Below are positions 11,153 to 19,547 of a stretch of 64,000 bases of DNA, in pieces (position 1 is the stretch's first letter; every line of letters begins with the position of its first letter). This DNA is from Arthrobacter sp. B1I2. GTDB taxonomy: Bacteria; Actinomycetota; Actinomycetes; Actinomycetales; Micrococcaceae. The notes below the pieces were generated by a model. That model made no database searches, had not been told where the DNA came from, and saw only the letters and a list, made by a program, of their open reading frames with translations. The DNA lies in NCBI RefSeq assembly GCF_030816485.1, contig NZ_JAUSYC010000001.1, positions 2,666,001 through 2,730,000 on the forward strand. The letters run 5' to 3'. The position numbers and the translations under genes are program-made.

Positions 11153-11964
11153 CCACAACATATGACTGCACCATTGACGACGAGCGGGCACAGGGGCTGG
11201 AGCACGCCCAGCGTGCCATCAACGAAAAGAAGTGCGTCGTGCTCCCCACGGACACTGTTTATGGCATCGGCGCAGACGCATTCTCGCCGCAGGCCGTCAC
11301 CATGCTGCTGGTATCAAAGGGGCGCAGCCGCACCATGCCCCCGCCCGTCCTGATTCCGCGCATCAACGCCTTGGACGGCCTGGCCACCGAGGTTTCGGCC
11401 GACGCCCGCAAGCTGGCCGAGGCGTTCTGGCCCGGCGGCCTGACCCTGATCCTGCACGCCCAGCCGTCGCTTGACTGGGACCTTGGCGAAACCAAGGGGA
11501 CCGTGGCGCTCCGGATGCCCGCCGACGAAGTTGCACTGGAACTGCTGACCCTGACGGGCCCGCTTGCCGTTTCGTCGGCCAACCGTACCGGCCAGGCTCC
11601 GGCCCAGACCGCCGCAGCGGCGCGGGAACAGCTGGCGGACTCGGTCGAGGTCTACCTGGAGGGTGGGCCGCGTCCGCTGGAGGGCGAAGCCGGCGTGGCG
11701 TCCACCATCGTGGATGCCACCGGGCCCGTCCTGCGCGTGGTGCGCAACGGAGCAGTGAGCCTGGAACAGCTCCGGGAACAGGTTCCGGGTGTCCTGGGGC
11801 TCGGCGAAATCCCCATGGCAGCGGTGGAACCGGAAGACACGGAGCCAGCGGTGGAACCGGAAGACGCGGAGCCAGTGGCGGAACCGGAAGCACGCGCGCC
11901 TGAAGCCGCCACAGGCTCCGGCAGCGGCGCCGTAAGTGATGCCCACAATGTTCCCGGGAACTGA
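11149..11964 (+). CDS. L-threonylcarbamoyladenylate synthase (TsaC/YwlC/Sua5 family) with repeat tail
   Basis: Makes threonylcarbamoyl-AMP from threonine, bicarbonate and ATP for the t6A37 modification of tRNAs reading ANN codons. 271 residues; GTG start overlapping the prmC stop by four bases. The YrdC-type fold is clear over about residues 10-205 (LPTDTVYGIGADAF, KGRSRTMPPPVLI, AVSSANRTGQ). After that comes an acidic Pro/Glu tail not expected in the core family, built from a 27-bp tandem repeat (11821-11895) coding for AVEPEDTEP-like units. The C-terminal Sua5 domain of longer homologues is absent. Gene names differ between labs, so none is given. Confidence 0.92.
   Translation: MTTTYDCTIDDERAQGLEHAQRAINEKKCVVLPTDTVYGIGADAFSPQAVTMLLVSKGRSRTMPPPVLIPRINALDGLATEVSADARKLAEAFWPGGLTLILHAQPSLDWDLGETKGTVALRMPADEVALELLTLTGPLAVSSANRTGQAPAQTAAAAREQLADSVEVYLEGGPRPLEGEAGVASTIVDATGPVLRVVRNGAVSLEQLREQVPGVLGLGEIPMAAVEPEDTEPAVEPEDAEPVAEPEARAPEAATGSGSGAVSDAHNVPGN
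11821..11895 (+). repeat. 27-bp tandem repeat inside the tsaC-like gene
   Basis: About 2.8 copies: 11821-11847, 11848-11874 (one base different) and a diverged partial copy at 11875-11895. In frame they give AVEPEDTEP, AVEPEDAEP and VAEPEAR. Repeat number could vary between strains without breaking the frame because the unit is a multiple of three. Confidence 0.85.
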
Positions 11965-11965
11965 C

Positions 11966-12877
11966 ATGCAGCCCAAAGTTGCCGTAGCGGCCGTGACCTT
12001 TGACCGCCACGAGGAGCTGGCCCTGCTCCTGAAAGGCCTGGCCGCCCAAAGCGCACCGATCCATTCCATCGCCTTGGTGGACTCCGGCACCATCCCTGCC
12101 ACCGACGTCGTCAACGCCGTGGGAGCAGCCAACATCAACTACCTGCGCTCCGAAGCAAACCTCGGCGGCGCCGGTGGGTTTGCCTACGCCATCCTGGCCG
12201 CCATGGCCAGCGGAGCGGAATGGATCTGGATGATGGACGACGACGGCCATCCGGAGGACGCCAGCTGCCTGGCGGAACTGCTCCGCACCGCGGATGAGCA
12301 TCAGCTGGACATCGTCAGCCCGCTGGTGGCCGCCACGGCCGATCCCAACCGGCTTTCCTTCAACTTCCGCATCAACGGGCTGCTGACCAACGACCGGTCC
12401 CGGCTGGCGCCCATGGGCTACCTTCCGGACATGGTCCATTTCTTCAACGGTGCGCTGATCCGCACCGAGGTTTTCTACAAGATCGGCATTCCGGACGTGA
12501 AGTTCTTCATTCGGGGCGATGAAGTGGATTTCCTCTCCCGGGTCAAAAAGGCCGGGCTCAAGTACGGCACGCTTGCCACCGTGGCGGTCCAGCACCCCGC
12601 CACATGGACCGAGATGAAACCGGTGTTCGGCGGATTCATCACACCCGTCATCCCGGAAGGCGAGTTCAAGCGCTACTGCTACTTCCGCAACCGCGGTTAC
12701 CTGACCCGCAAGTACCGGAACCTGCGCTGGTTCAGCGCGGACATTGTCGGTTTCCCCTTCTACTTCCTGAAGACCGGTGACCTCAGGGGCCTGGCGCACT
12801 GGTTCAAGGCCTACTCAACCGGCTTCCGTGGCAAGGGCTTCGGCTCGCCCGCGGAACTGATGTCCGCCAACAACTAG
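11966..12877 (+). CDS. GT2 glycosyltransferase
   Basis: Family-2 (GT-A fold) glycosyltransferase using a nucleotide sugar, probably at the inner membrane face for surface glycan assembly. 303 residues from the ATG at 11966; an in-frame ATG at 11936 lies inside the preceding gene and is less likely. Visible features: N-terminal VAVAAVTFDRHEELALLL, the LGGAGGF donor-binding stretch, and the metal-binding DDD in WMMDDDGHPE. The C-terminal part (FRNRGYLTRKYRN) resembles rhamnosyl/galactofuranosyl transferases of actinobacteria. It sits 1 base after the tsaC stop and 6 bases before a second GT2 gene of the same subtype. The exact sugar cannot be read from sequence. Confidence 0.85.
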   Translation: MQPKVAVAAVTFDRHEELALLLKGLAAQSAPIHSIALVDSGTIPATDVVNAVGAANINYLRSEANLGGAGGFAYAILAAMASGAEWIWMMDDDGHPEDASCLAELLRTADEHQLDIVSPLVAATADPNRLSFNFRINGLLTNDRSRLAPMGYLPDMVHFFNGALIRTEVFYKIGIPDVKFFIRGDEVDFLSRVKKAGLKYGTLATVAVQHPATWTEMKPVFGGFITPVIPEGEFKRYCYFRNRGYLTRKYRNLRWFSADIVGFPFYFLKTGDLRGLAHWFKAYSTGFRGKGFGSPAELMSANN

Positions 12878-12883
12878 GCCGCC

Positions 12884-13846
12884 GTGGAGAACCTGTACGC
12901 CGTCGTAGTCACTTACAACCGCGCCGACTTCCTGCGCAACCTGCTCGATTCCTTTGCCCGGCTGGACACTGCACCTGAGCGCATTCTGGTGGTGGACAAT
13001 GCCAGCAGCGACCATACGCCGGACGTGGTTGCCCAGGCCATCGCTGCCGGCGGGCCGGCCATCCAGTACGAACGGCTCGACCGGAACCTAGGCGGGGCCG
13101 GTGGCTTTTCCCGGGGCGTGGAACTGGCGCTGGACGCCGGCGCCGAATGGCTGTGGCTGATGGACGACGACGTGGAAGTCCTTCCGGGCGCCGTGGCAGC
13201 CCTGGATAAGTTCACGCCGGACTATTCCTGCATGATCGGCCGCCGGTACGACGCCAACGGCAAACCGTTCTTCTGGCAGCATCATTTCGTCGAGGCGCTC
13301 GGAGTCTTCCTCCCCGTCTCGCGTGATGTGTTCCGGCATTCGGATGTATTCCACACCAATGTGGGGAACTTCGAAGGCATGCTCATCAAGGCCTCAGTGG
13401 CCCGGGCCATCGGGCTGCCGGATCCGCGTTTTTTCATCACCTGGGACGACCTCATCTACGGCTGGCTTGCCGCGCAGCAAACCCCCGTGGTGTACGTCAA
13501 TGCCTTTGTCATCAAGAAGGTCCGGGCACAGCGCCAGGTGGACCTGGGGCTCCGGCACCTCAACGATTCCTCTGACCTGAGCCGCCGCTACGTGATGCGC
13601 AACCGCGGACATGTGGCCCACTACCTGCGGGCCTACGGCAAGTACAACCGGGCCGGTTTCGCGGTGGGGACGGCACTGACCTTCCTCAAGGAACTTGCAA
13701 GGCTGGTATTGGTCGAGCGGACCCTCAAAGGGGCCGGCGCGCTGTGGCGGGGATGGCGTGAATCGCGCACCATCCTCGCCGACGCCGGGTGGAAAGCCAT
13801 GCCGCCGCTGCCGGTGTATCCGGGCAGCGGAACCCGGAGCGATTAG
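12884..13846 (+). CDS. GT2 glycosyltransferase, paralogue of the preceding gene
   Basis: 320 residues, GTG start. Shares the layout of its upstream neighbour: VVVTYNRADFLRNLL at the N-terminus, VVDNASSDHTP, NLGGAGGFSRG, then the DDD metal motif in WLWLMDDDVEV, and a C-terminal RRYVMRNRGH segment. The two genes are probably an old duplication with separated acceptor or donor specificity. They may act in sequence on a lipid-linked sugar started by the WecA-like enzyme downstream. Function at the level of GT2 is secure; the substrate is unknown. Confidence 0.85.
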   Translation: MENLYAVVVTYNRADFLRNLLDSFARLDTAPERILVVDNASSDHTPDVVAQAIAAGGPAIQYERLDRNLGGAGGFSRGVELALDAGAEWLWLMDDDVEVLPGAVAALDKFTPDYSCMIGRRYDANGKPFFWQHHFVEALGVFLPVSRDVFRHSDVFHTNVGNFEGMLIKASVARAIGLPDPRFFITWDDLIYGWLAAQQTPVVYVNAFVIKKVRAQRQVDLGLRHLNDSSDLSRRYVMRNRGHVAHYLRAYGKYNRAGFAVGTALTFLKELARLVLVERTLKGAGALWRGWRESRTILADAGWKAMPPLPVYPGSGTRSD

Positions 13847-13933
13847 TATCGTTCTAGGCCCCGACGCCGTCCGACAGTCTCGCGGCGGGGTATTTTGTAA
13901 CAGGCGCCTGGCCGCCGTGGTAGTGGAAGTCGG

Positions 13934-15814
13934 TTGCATCTTTCGTTGAGTACACAATCAGAAACGCGCGCACCTGCCGCAGTACGGGACGAGAAACCCG
14001 CCCTCTGGATCTGGATCCAGCTCTTCCTCGACTCGATGTCGTGGGTGGTGGCCATCGGCCTGGCACTGCTGTTGCGGTACGAGATGGGCATCCGCGTGGA
14101 ACAGTTCGCCGGTGCCTGCCTCATCGCCGCCATCGCTGTGGTGGCACAGATGCTGGCCGGCTACTCCCTCGCCCTCTACCGCGGCCGGTATCCGTTCGGC
14201 AGTTTCCAGGAAGCCAGGGCACTCGTTTTCGTCACCGTCATCGTGGCCGCCACCATCACGGCAAGCCTGCTGGTGCTTTACGAAGAGATCAACATCGGCC
14301 GCAGCGTTGGCCTGATCGCCTTCCCCTTTGCCTGCCTCTTCATGTGCGCCGCCCGCTACGCCAAACGGCTTTACGTGGAGGGCAGGGCCCGGCCCGGGGA
14401 CGGGGCACAGAACACGCTGGTTTACGGCGCCGGATTCCTCGGCAACTCGCTGGTGGCCCGGATGCTGCAGGACCCGGATTCCCCGTACTTTCCGGTGGGC
14501 CTGGTGGACGACGACCCCGCCAAGAAGCACCTGCGGCTTTCCGGCATCCAGGTCCAGGGCCGGGGCGATGACCTGCCCGCGATCATCCGCCGCACCCGGG
14601 CGAAAGTGCTGGTCCTGGCCTTCGCCCACGTGGAGGCCAGTGTGGTCCGCCGCATCTCGGACGCTGTTGCCGGTTTGAACGTGCGCGTCCTGGTCCTGCC
14701 TCCGCTGCGTGACATGCTGGGCACCGGCGCACCCGCCGGTTTCTCCGACTTCCGCGATGTGGCAGTCGAGGACTTGATCGGCCGGCGCCCCGTGGACATC
14801 GAAGTTGACGAGATCGCCGGCTACATCACGGGCAAGCGGGTGCTGGTCACCGGGGCCGGCGGATCCATCGGTTCGGAGCTCTGCCGGCAGATCGTGCAGT
14901 TCCACCCTGCGGAGCTGATCATGCTGGACCATGACGAGACAGGGCTGCAGCAGACCCAGATCTCCATCACCGGCCGGGGGCTGCTGGCCGGCAGGGATAC
15001 GGTCCTGGCCAACATCCGGGATGGTGATGCGCTGCAGGAAATTTTCGCTGACCGGCAGCCGGAAGTGGTGTTCCATGCCGCAGCCCTTAAACACGCCCCC
15101 TTGCTCCAGCAGTACCCGGTGGAGGCCTGGAAGACGAACGTCTGCGGCACCCTGAATGTCCTGCGCGCGGCCCGGCACTCGGGTGTGTCACACTTCGTGA
15201 ACATCTCCACCGACAAGGCCGCGAACCCCACCACCGCCCTTGGCCATTCCAAGCGTGTTGCCGAAAAGCTGACCGCATGGATGGCCGGCCAGACCGGTCG
15301 CAAGTTCGTCTCGGTCCGCTTCGGCAACGTGATGGGCAGCCGCGGTTCGATGCTGCCCCTCTTTACCGAGCAGATCCGTGTTGGCGGTCCCGTCACCGTC
15401 ACCGACCCCGATGTCACCCGCTTCTTTATGACAATTCCCGAGGCGTGCCAGCTGGTGATCCAGGCCGGGGCCATCGGTAACGGAGGCGACGTCCTGATCC
15501 TGGACATGGGCGAACCCGTCCGGATCCTCGACGTGGCACAACGAATGATTGCCATGTCCGGCAAGGACGTGGAAATCATCTACACCGGGCTGCGGCCGGG
15601 GGAGAAGCTGCACGAGGAACTGGTGGGCACCGGGGAACTCGACAAGCGCCCCCTGCACCCGAAAATTTCGCACACCCGGGCGACGGAGCAGGATCCGGAC
15701 AAGCTCGACCTCAACGTCTGGCTGGCGCGCTGCGAGGCAGAACAGGGCCTGAGCATCTCCGACATCCCTGATGACGAGGCCGATGACGCCGGTGAGATCC
15801 GGGTGGCGTCATGA
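13934..15814 (+). CDS. Membrane-bound NDP-sugar dehydratase/epimerase (CapD/FlaA1-like)
   Basis: Polysaccharide biosynthesis protein of the long CapD/PglF type, which dehydrates or epimerises a UDP-sugar. 626 residues from the TTG at 13934, supported by GGAAG a few bases upstream. Four membrane helices occupy about residues 20-130, then a CoA-binding-like Rossmann domain (YGAGFLGNSLVARML near 160), then the catalytic SDR domain with TGAGGSIGSE near residues 304-313. The YxxxK tyrosine of classical SDRs is replaced (LGHSK), as is normal for this membrane class. It overlaps the WecA-like gene by ATGA, so they work in one operon. Confidence 0.9.
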   Translation: MHLSLSTQSETRAPAAVRDEKPALWIWIQLFLDSMSWVVAIGLALLLRYEMGIRVEQFAGACLIAAIAVVAQMLAGYSLALYRGRYPFGSFQEARALVFVTVIVAATITASLLVLYEEINIGRSVGLIAFPFACLFMCAARYAKRLYVEGRARPGDGAQNTLVYGAGFLGNSLVARMLQDPDSPYFPVGLVDDDPAKKHLRLSGIQVQGRGDDLPAIIRRTRAKVLVLAFAHVEASVVRRISDAVAGLNVRVLVLPPLRDMLGTGAPAGFSDFRDVAVEDLIGRRPVDIEVDEIAGYITGKRVLVTGAGGSIGSELCRQIVQFHPAELIMLDHDETGLQQTQISITGRGLLAGRDTVLANIRDGDALQEIFADRQPEVVFHAAALKHAPLLQQYPVEAWKTNVCGTLNVLRAARHSGVSHFVNISTDKAANPTTALGHSKRVAEKLTAWMAGQTGRKFVSVRFGNVMGSRGSMLPLFTEQIRVGGPVTVTDPDVTRFFMTIPEACQLVIQAGAIGNGGDVLILDMGEPVRILDVAQRMIAMSGKDVEIIYTGLRPGEKLHEELVGTGELDKRPLHPKISHTRATEQDPDKLDLNVWLARCEAEQGLSISDIPDDEADDAGEIRVAS

Positions 15815-16836
15815 TCCCCCTGGCTTTGGTGGCTGCAATTACCCTGCTGGCAAGCCTGTTGCTTCCCTTGGCCGTCAAACCCTGGCTGTTCCGGATGGGT
15901 GTTGTGGACGTTCCTTCCGCACGGTCATCCCACGTCAAAGTGACCATCCGCGGCATGGGCGTCGCCACAGCGCTGGCCACCGTCATCGGCTATGGGGCGG
16001 CGGTGTTGCTGGGTGTCGTCACGGTGGACCGTTCGGTGTCCGCCGTCGTGCTCGGCGTCATTGCCGGGTGCGCCGTCGTCGGCTGGATTGAAGACCTGCG
16101 CGGACTGTCCATACGGGGCCGCGCGGCGGCCCAGCTTGGGATCGGTGCCGTCGGGTCCGCCGTGCTGATCGTCCTCACGGAGCAATCGTTCTGGTGGCTG
16201 CCCCTGGGCGCCCTGGCAATTGCGGCCTACGTCAACATCGCCAACTTCATGGACGGCGTCAACGGCATTTCGGGTCTTCACGGGGTCACGGCCGGGGGGG
16301 CGTACGCGGTGGCGGGGATGCTGTCCGAACAACCCTGGCTGACCGCAGGCGGCGCCGTGCTCGCGATGTCCTTCCTCGGTTTCCTGCCATGGAACCTGGG
16401 CCGGAGCTCGGTCTTCCTGGGTGACGTCGGCAGCTACCTGCTGGGAGCCTCGATAGCCGCCCTGGCGGTGGCAGGCTTCCTCGGCGGGGTCTACGTGGAG
16501 TACGTTCTGTCGCCGATCCTCGTCTACGCGGCGGACACCGGCTACACCCTGCTGCGCCGGATCAAGGCGGGGGAACGCTGGTACGCCTCACACCGCGAGC
16601 ACGTCTACCAGCGGCTCACGGACGTGGGCTTCTCCCACCTGCAGTCCGCGGCAGCGGTCACCGTGTGCACCCTGGCCGTGATCATCCTTGGGTTCATTGC
16701 TGCCACCGCAGAACTGCCTGTCGTGGCGCTGTGCGTGGCGGGGAGCATGCTGGTACTCGTCCTCTACCTGGCCAGCCCCGACCTGATCCGGCGCTACAGG
16801 CGCCGGTCCAAGGTCACACGCCTGCCGGTGACCTAA
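15811..16836 (+). CDS. WecA/MraY-like polyprenyl-phosphate sugar-1-phosphate transferase
   Basis: Integral membrane GT4-family enzyme that should load a sugar-1-phosphate onto decaprenyl- or undecaprenyl-phosphate to start glycan assembly. 341 residues with about ten hydrophobic segments. Family motifs seen: VDVPSARSSH, NIANFMDGVNG (catalytic Asp region) and FLGDVGSYLLG. The usual cytoplasmic DD pair appears as ED (GWIEDLRGLS), a conservative but noteworthy change. Mycobacteria carry their wecA/rfe in the same place just before atpI, so this is probably the positional counterpart. Start fixed by the ATGA overlap. Confidence 0.87.
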   Translation: MIPLALVAAITLLASLLLPLAVKPWLFRMGVVDVPSARSSHVKVTIRGMGVATALATVIGYGAAVLLGVVTVDRSVSAVVLGVIAGCAVVGWIEDLRGLSIRGRAAAQLGIGAVGSAVLIVLTEQSFWWLPLGALAIAAYVNIANFMDGVNGISGLHGVTAGGAYAVAGMLSEQPWLTAGGAVLAMSFLGFLPWNLGRSSVFLGDVGSYLLGASIAALAVAGFLGGVYVEYVLSPILVYAADTGYTLLRRIKAGERWYASHREHVYQRLTDVGFSHLQSAAAVTVCTLAVIILGFIAATAELPVVALCVAGSMLVLVLYLASPDLIRRYRRRSKVTRLPVT

Positions 16837-16853
16837 GGGTGTTCTATCTCGTG

Positions 16854-16859
16854 TAGAAT
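16854..16859 (+). promoter_or_regulatory. Candidate -10 element of the atp operon
   Basis: TAGAAT lies 18 bases after the wecA-like stop. A GTGACC at 16828-16833 resembles a -35 but is 20 bases away. A start here would give a leader of about 70 bases before the first operon gene. Confidence 0.4.
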
Positions 16860-16935
16860 TTAGGGGCAGCCCAAGCTGCCACTCCACCCCTTGCCTCCTG
16901 GTGATCTGCCACGTGGTGACGACGATTGGGATCGA

Positions 16936-17418
16936 ATGACCTCCAACGCCGAGTCCGGACCTGCCTCCGGCAACGGACGCGTTGGCGCCTCCGGTCCCTC
17001 ACCTTCCTTGTGGCTGGGCCTGCTCAAGCGCAGCTCGATTGCCGCCACGGCCGGGCTGGCGCTGTGTGCCATTCCCGCCGGACTTCTCAACGGAGCAGCC
17101 GGCGCCTTTTCCAGTGTCCTCGGTGGCCTGCTGGTCATGCTGTTCTTCGGCATCAGCCTGCTGGTTGGCCACGCCGTGGGACGCCGGAACCCGTCCGGCG
17201 CCATTGGGATGTTCGTGGCCACCTATGTGATCAAGGTAGTCGGCTTTGCCGTCATCCTGTTCGTCATCGGCGCTCCGGAATGGCTGCATGCCCGCTGGTT
17301 CGTCATCGGCGCAGTGGTTGCCGTTGTCCTTTGGCAGGCCGCGGAGATCCATGGCTTCAGCAAGGCGCGCCTCCAGATCTACAACGATCCAGAAGACAAG
17401 GGAGCAACCCATGCGTGA
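16936..17418 (+). CDS. Putative AtpI-like ATP synthase accessory membrane protein
   Basis: 160 residues from the ATG at 16936 (the frame is open upstream but lacks a ribosome site). About 27 hydrophilic residues precede four predicted membrane helices (AGLALCAIPAGLL, VLGGLLVMLFFGISLLVG, MFVATYVIKVVGFAVILFVI, FVIGAVVAVVLWQAAEI). First gene of the ATP synthase operon, where actinobacteria encode AtpI (Rv1303-like). AtpI proteins are thought to help c-ring assembly or Mg2+ supply. It overlaps the next gene by 8 bases. Assignment rests on position and topology, since this family diverges quickly. Confidence 0.75.
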   Translation: MTSNAESGPASGNGRVGASGPSPSLWLGLLKRSSIAATAGLALCAIPAGLLNGAAGAFSSVLGGLLVMLFFGISLLVGHAVGRRNPSGAIGMFVATYVIKVVGFAVILFVIGAPEWLHARWFVIGAVVAVVLWQAAEIHGFSKARLQIYNDPEDKGATHA

Positions 17419-17749
17419 CCCGAAGAAGTCCGCCGGCGCCACGCACGGCAAACGTGGATCCAACGGCTCCGCAGCAACTCGTTCCGACGCTTCCATCGAT
17501 GGCGGCTACAACGCTGGAATGGCTGTATTCAGCTACATCATTGGCGGAATCATCGTCTGGAGTTTGATAGGGTGGGGACTGGATTATCTGTGGGGAACGC
17601 GCTGGATTGTGCTCGCAGGCGCTCTGCTCGGAGCCGTCGGAGGTTTCTACCTTTCCCACATGCACGGCCTCACCAGTTCCCGCAAAAATGCTGATGAGCG
17701 CCATGCTCCCAGCGCACCGTCCCAGGACGGAGAAGATAATGCCAAATAA
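17411..17749 (+). CDS. AtpZ/AtpI-family small membrane protein
   Basis: 112 residues from the ATG at 17411. A basic, flexible N-terminus of about 30 residues is followed by two membrane helices: MAVFSYIIGGIIVWSLIGWGL and WIVLAGALLGAVGGFYLSHM. The tail is hydrophilic. The two-helix hairpin with glycine-rich faces matches AtpZ-like proteins found beside atpB. Overlap with the preceding stop indicates coupled translation. Likely role is accessory to Fo assembly, by position; there is no catalytic motif. Confidence 0.75.
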   Translation: MRDPKKSAGATHGKRGSNGSAATRSDASIDGGYNAGMAVFSYIIGGIIVWSLIGWGLDYLWGTRWIVLAGALLGAVGGFYLSHMHGLTSSRKNADERHAPSAPSQDGEDNAK

Positions 17750-17830
17750 TTTCACAGGGGGAACAGCAGGCTGTCAGGCTGCCGGACCCCGCCCAACGCC
17801 CAATGATGGACACTGCAGAGAGGAAACGCG

Positions 17831-18631
17831 TTGATCGCGCTTGCGCTCCCGGCCCAAGATTCAGGAGAGTTCACTCCTCCTGGTATTAACGAAATGCATT
17901 TGCCGGCAATCCTGCCGTGGGGTGCCGCAGAAGGATTCTCCAAGCAGATGCTGCTGGTCCTCCTCTCTGTCGTCTTTATCGCCGTCTTCTTCGTGCTGGC
18001 CGCACGCAAGCAGCAGCTGGTACCCGGCAAGCTCCAGTTCGCCGGAGAAGCCGCCTACGGCTTTGTCCGCAACGGAATCGCCAAGGACATCATTGGCGGC
18101 AGGGACTTCATCAAGTATGTGCCCCTGTTGTTCAGCCTGTTCTTCTTCATCCTGGTCAACAACATCTACGGCGCCATCCCGTTCTTCCAGCTCCCCACGT
18201 TCTCGCACGTTGGCGGCGCCTATGTACTGGCGGGCATTGTCTACTTCACCTGGATCGCCATCGGCGTCAAGAAGAACGGACTGCGTTACTTCAAGCTGGC
18301 CACTGTGCCCTCGGGTGTTCCCTGGTTCATCCTTCCGATCGTGATCCCGATCGAGATCATCTCCAACTTCCTGGTCCGGCCCGTCACGCACAGCCTCCGT
18401 CTGTTCGCCACCATGCTCGCCGGCCACCTCATCGTGATGATCGCCGGGTACGGCATCGAGTTCCTCGTCATGCAGGAGAACGTCCTGCTCAAGGGAACCT
18501 CCGTCCTGGTCCTGGCAGGTGCCATCGCCATGTACATGCTTGAAGCCCTGATCATGGTCCTGCAGGCGTACGTCTTTACGCTGCTGACCGCGATCTACAT
18601 CGAAGGCGCCCTGCACGCCGACAGCCACTAG
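17831..18631 (+). CDS. atpB: ATP synthase Fo subunit a
   Basis: Stator subunit a, which forms the proton half-channels against the c-ring. 266 residues from a TTG start with a good AGAGGAAA ribosome site. Several membrane helices are visible; the conserved helix with the essential arginine reads [13 protein letters not shown]. An 81-base gap to the preceding gene holds no other frame. It is followed by a 109-base spacer rich in small hairpins before atpE. Confidence 0.96.
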   Translation: MIALALPAQDSGEFTPPGINEMHLPAILPWGAAEGFSKQMLLVLLSVVFIAVFFVLAARKQQLVPGKLQFAGEAAYGFVRNGIAKDIIGGRDFIKYVPLLFSLFFFILVNNIYGAIPFFQLPTFSHVGGAYVLAGIVYFTWIAIGVKKNGLRYFKLATVPSGVPWFILPIVIPIEIISNFLVRPVTHSLRLFATMLAGHLIVMIAGYGIEFLVMQENVLLKGTSVLVLAGAIAMYMLEALIMVLQAYVFTLLTAIYIEGALHADSH

Positions 18632-18643
18632 GCCCACGCCTCG

Positions 18644-18723
18644 CGGAGCCCGGCTCCGGCGGCACTCAAAGAATTCCCCTCGCGGGGATGAAGCAACCCA
18701 AACAACCTGCCACATGGGTGGCA
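18644..18723 (+). other. Three small hairpins between atpB and atpE
   Basis: Short perfect stems lie at 18644-18658 (CGGAGC/GCTCCG), 18675-18688 (TCCCC/GGGGA) and 18708-18723 (TGCCAC/GTGGCA). The last ends 7 bases before the AGGAAG ribosome site of atpE. They have no T-tracts. They could protect or boost the atpE message, which must supply many c subunits per enzyme; this role is inferred. Confidence 0.5.
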
Positions 18724-18740
18724 TCTTGAAAGGAAGAAAA

Positions 18741-18944
18741 ATGGAAGGCAATCTCAACCTCGTAGGTTACGGTCTGTCCGCAATCGGCGGTGGTATCGGT
18801 GTTGGCCTCGTATTCGCTGCTTACATCAACGGTGTTGCACGCCAGCCGGAAGCCCAGCGCGTGCTGCAGCCGATCGCATTCCTCGGCCTTGCGCTGACCG
18901 AAGCCCTCGCCATCCTCGGCCTGGTCTTCGCCTTCGTTCTCTAG
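18741..18944 (+). CDS. atpE: ATP synthase Fo subunit c
   Basis: Proteolipid of the c-ring. 67 residues from the ATG at 18741, preceded by AGGAAG; a longer in-frame reading from 18714 would add hydrophilic residues without a ribosome site. Two helices: the first with the GGGIGVG glycine motif, then the polar ARQPE loop, then the second helix carrying the proton-binding glutamate E54 (LALTEALAI). In mycobacteria this region binds bedaquiline; nothing here informs on susceptibility. A 51-base spacer leads to atpF. Confidence 0.97.
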   Translation: MEGNLNLVGYGLSAIGGGIGVGLVFAAYINGVARQPEAQRVLQPIAFLGLALTEALAILGLVFAFVL

Positions 18945-18995
18945 TCCTAGAGCGAAGCGAACTTTCAGAACCGAGTAGAAAAGGACGGGTGAAAT

Positions 18996-19547
18996 ATGAA
19001 TCAGCTGATCATCTCAGCCGCCACTGAGGGTGAGGTCAACCCCCTGGTTCCCAATGTCTGGGAAATGGGCGTTGTCCTCGTGGGCTTTGCCATCCTCATG
19101 TTCATCGTGGTCAAGTTCGTTGTCCCGATGTTCGAAAAGACCTTCGCCGAGCGTGCCGAGGCCATCGAAGGCGGCATTGCCAAGGCTGAAAAGGCTCAGG
19201 CTGAGGCGTCTGCTGCACTCGAAGAGTACAAGCAGCAGCTGACCGACGCCCGCGCCGAAGCCAACCGCATCCGCGAGGAAGCCCGCGCCGAAGGTGCCCA
19301 GATCCTTGCGGATCTGAAGGAGAAGGCAGCTGCAGAGTCTGCCCGCATCACGGCCCAGGCCCATGCCCAGATCGAATCCGAGCGCCAGGCGGCCGTTGTG
19401 TCCCTGCGTTCGGAGGTAGGCACCCTGGCCACCACCCTTGCCGGCCGCATCGTCGGTGAAGCGCTGAACGACGACGAGCGCGCAGCACGGGTAGTGGACC
19501 GGTTCCTGGCAGATCTGGAGACCCAGAGCGCAGGTGCAGCTAAGTAA
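18996..19547 (+). CDS. atpF: ATP synthase Fo subunit b
   Basis: Peripheral stalk subunit. 183 residues: a short N-terminus, one membrane helix (VVLVGFAILMFIVVKFVVPMF), then a long charged Ala/Glu-rich helix (about residues 45-150) typical of the dimeric right-handed coiled coil. The stop TAA shares its last base with the ATG of atpH, so translation is coupled. Confidence 0.96.
   Translation: MNQLIISAATEGEVNPLVPNVWEMGVVLVGFAILMFIVVKFVVPMFEKTFAERAEAIEGGIAKAEKAQAEASAALEEYKQQLTDARAEANRIREEARAEGAQILADLKEKAAAESARITAQAHAQIESERQAAVVSLRSEVGTLATTLAGRIVGEALNDDERAARVVDRFLADLETQSAGAAK

Noticed and set aside
13842..13850. TAGTAT as a promoter for the CapD-type gene
   Set aside because: It overlaps the stop of the preceding gene and no -35-like sequence lies at a suitable distance.
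13858..13897. Possible terminator or attenuator before the CapD-type gene (CCCCG/CGGGG followed by TATTTTGT)
   Set aside because: The stem needs bulges and only five clean pairs form; too weak to list as a feature.
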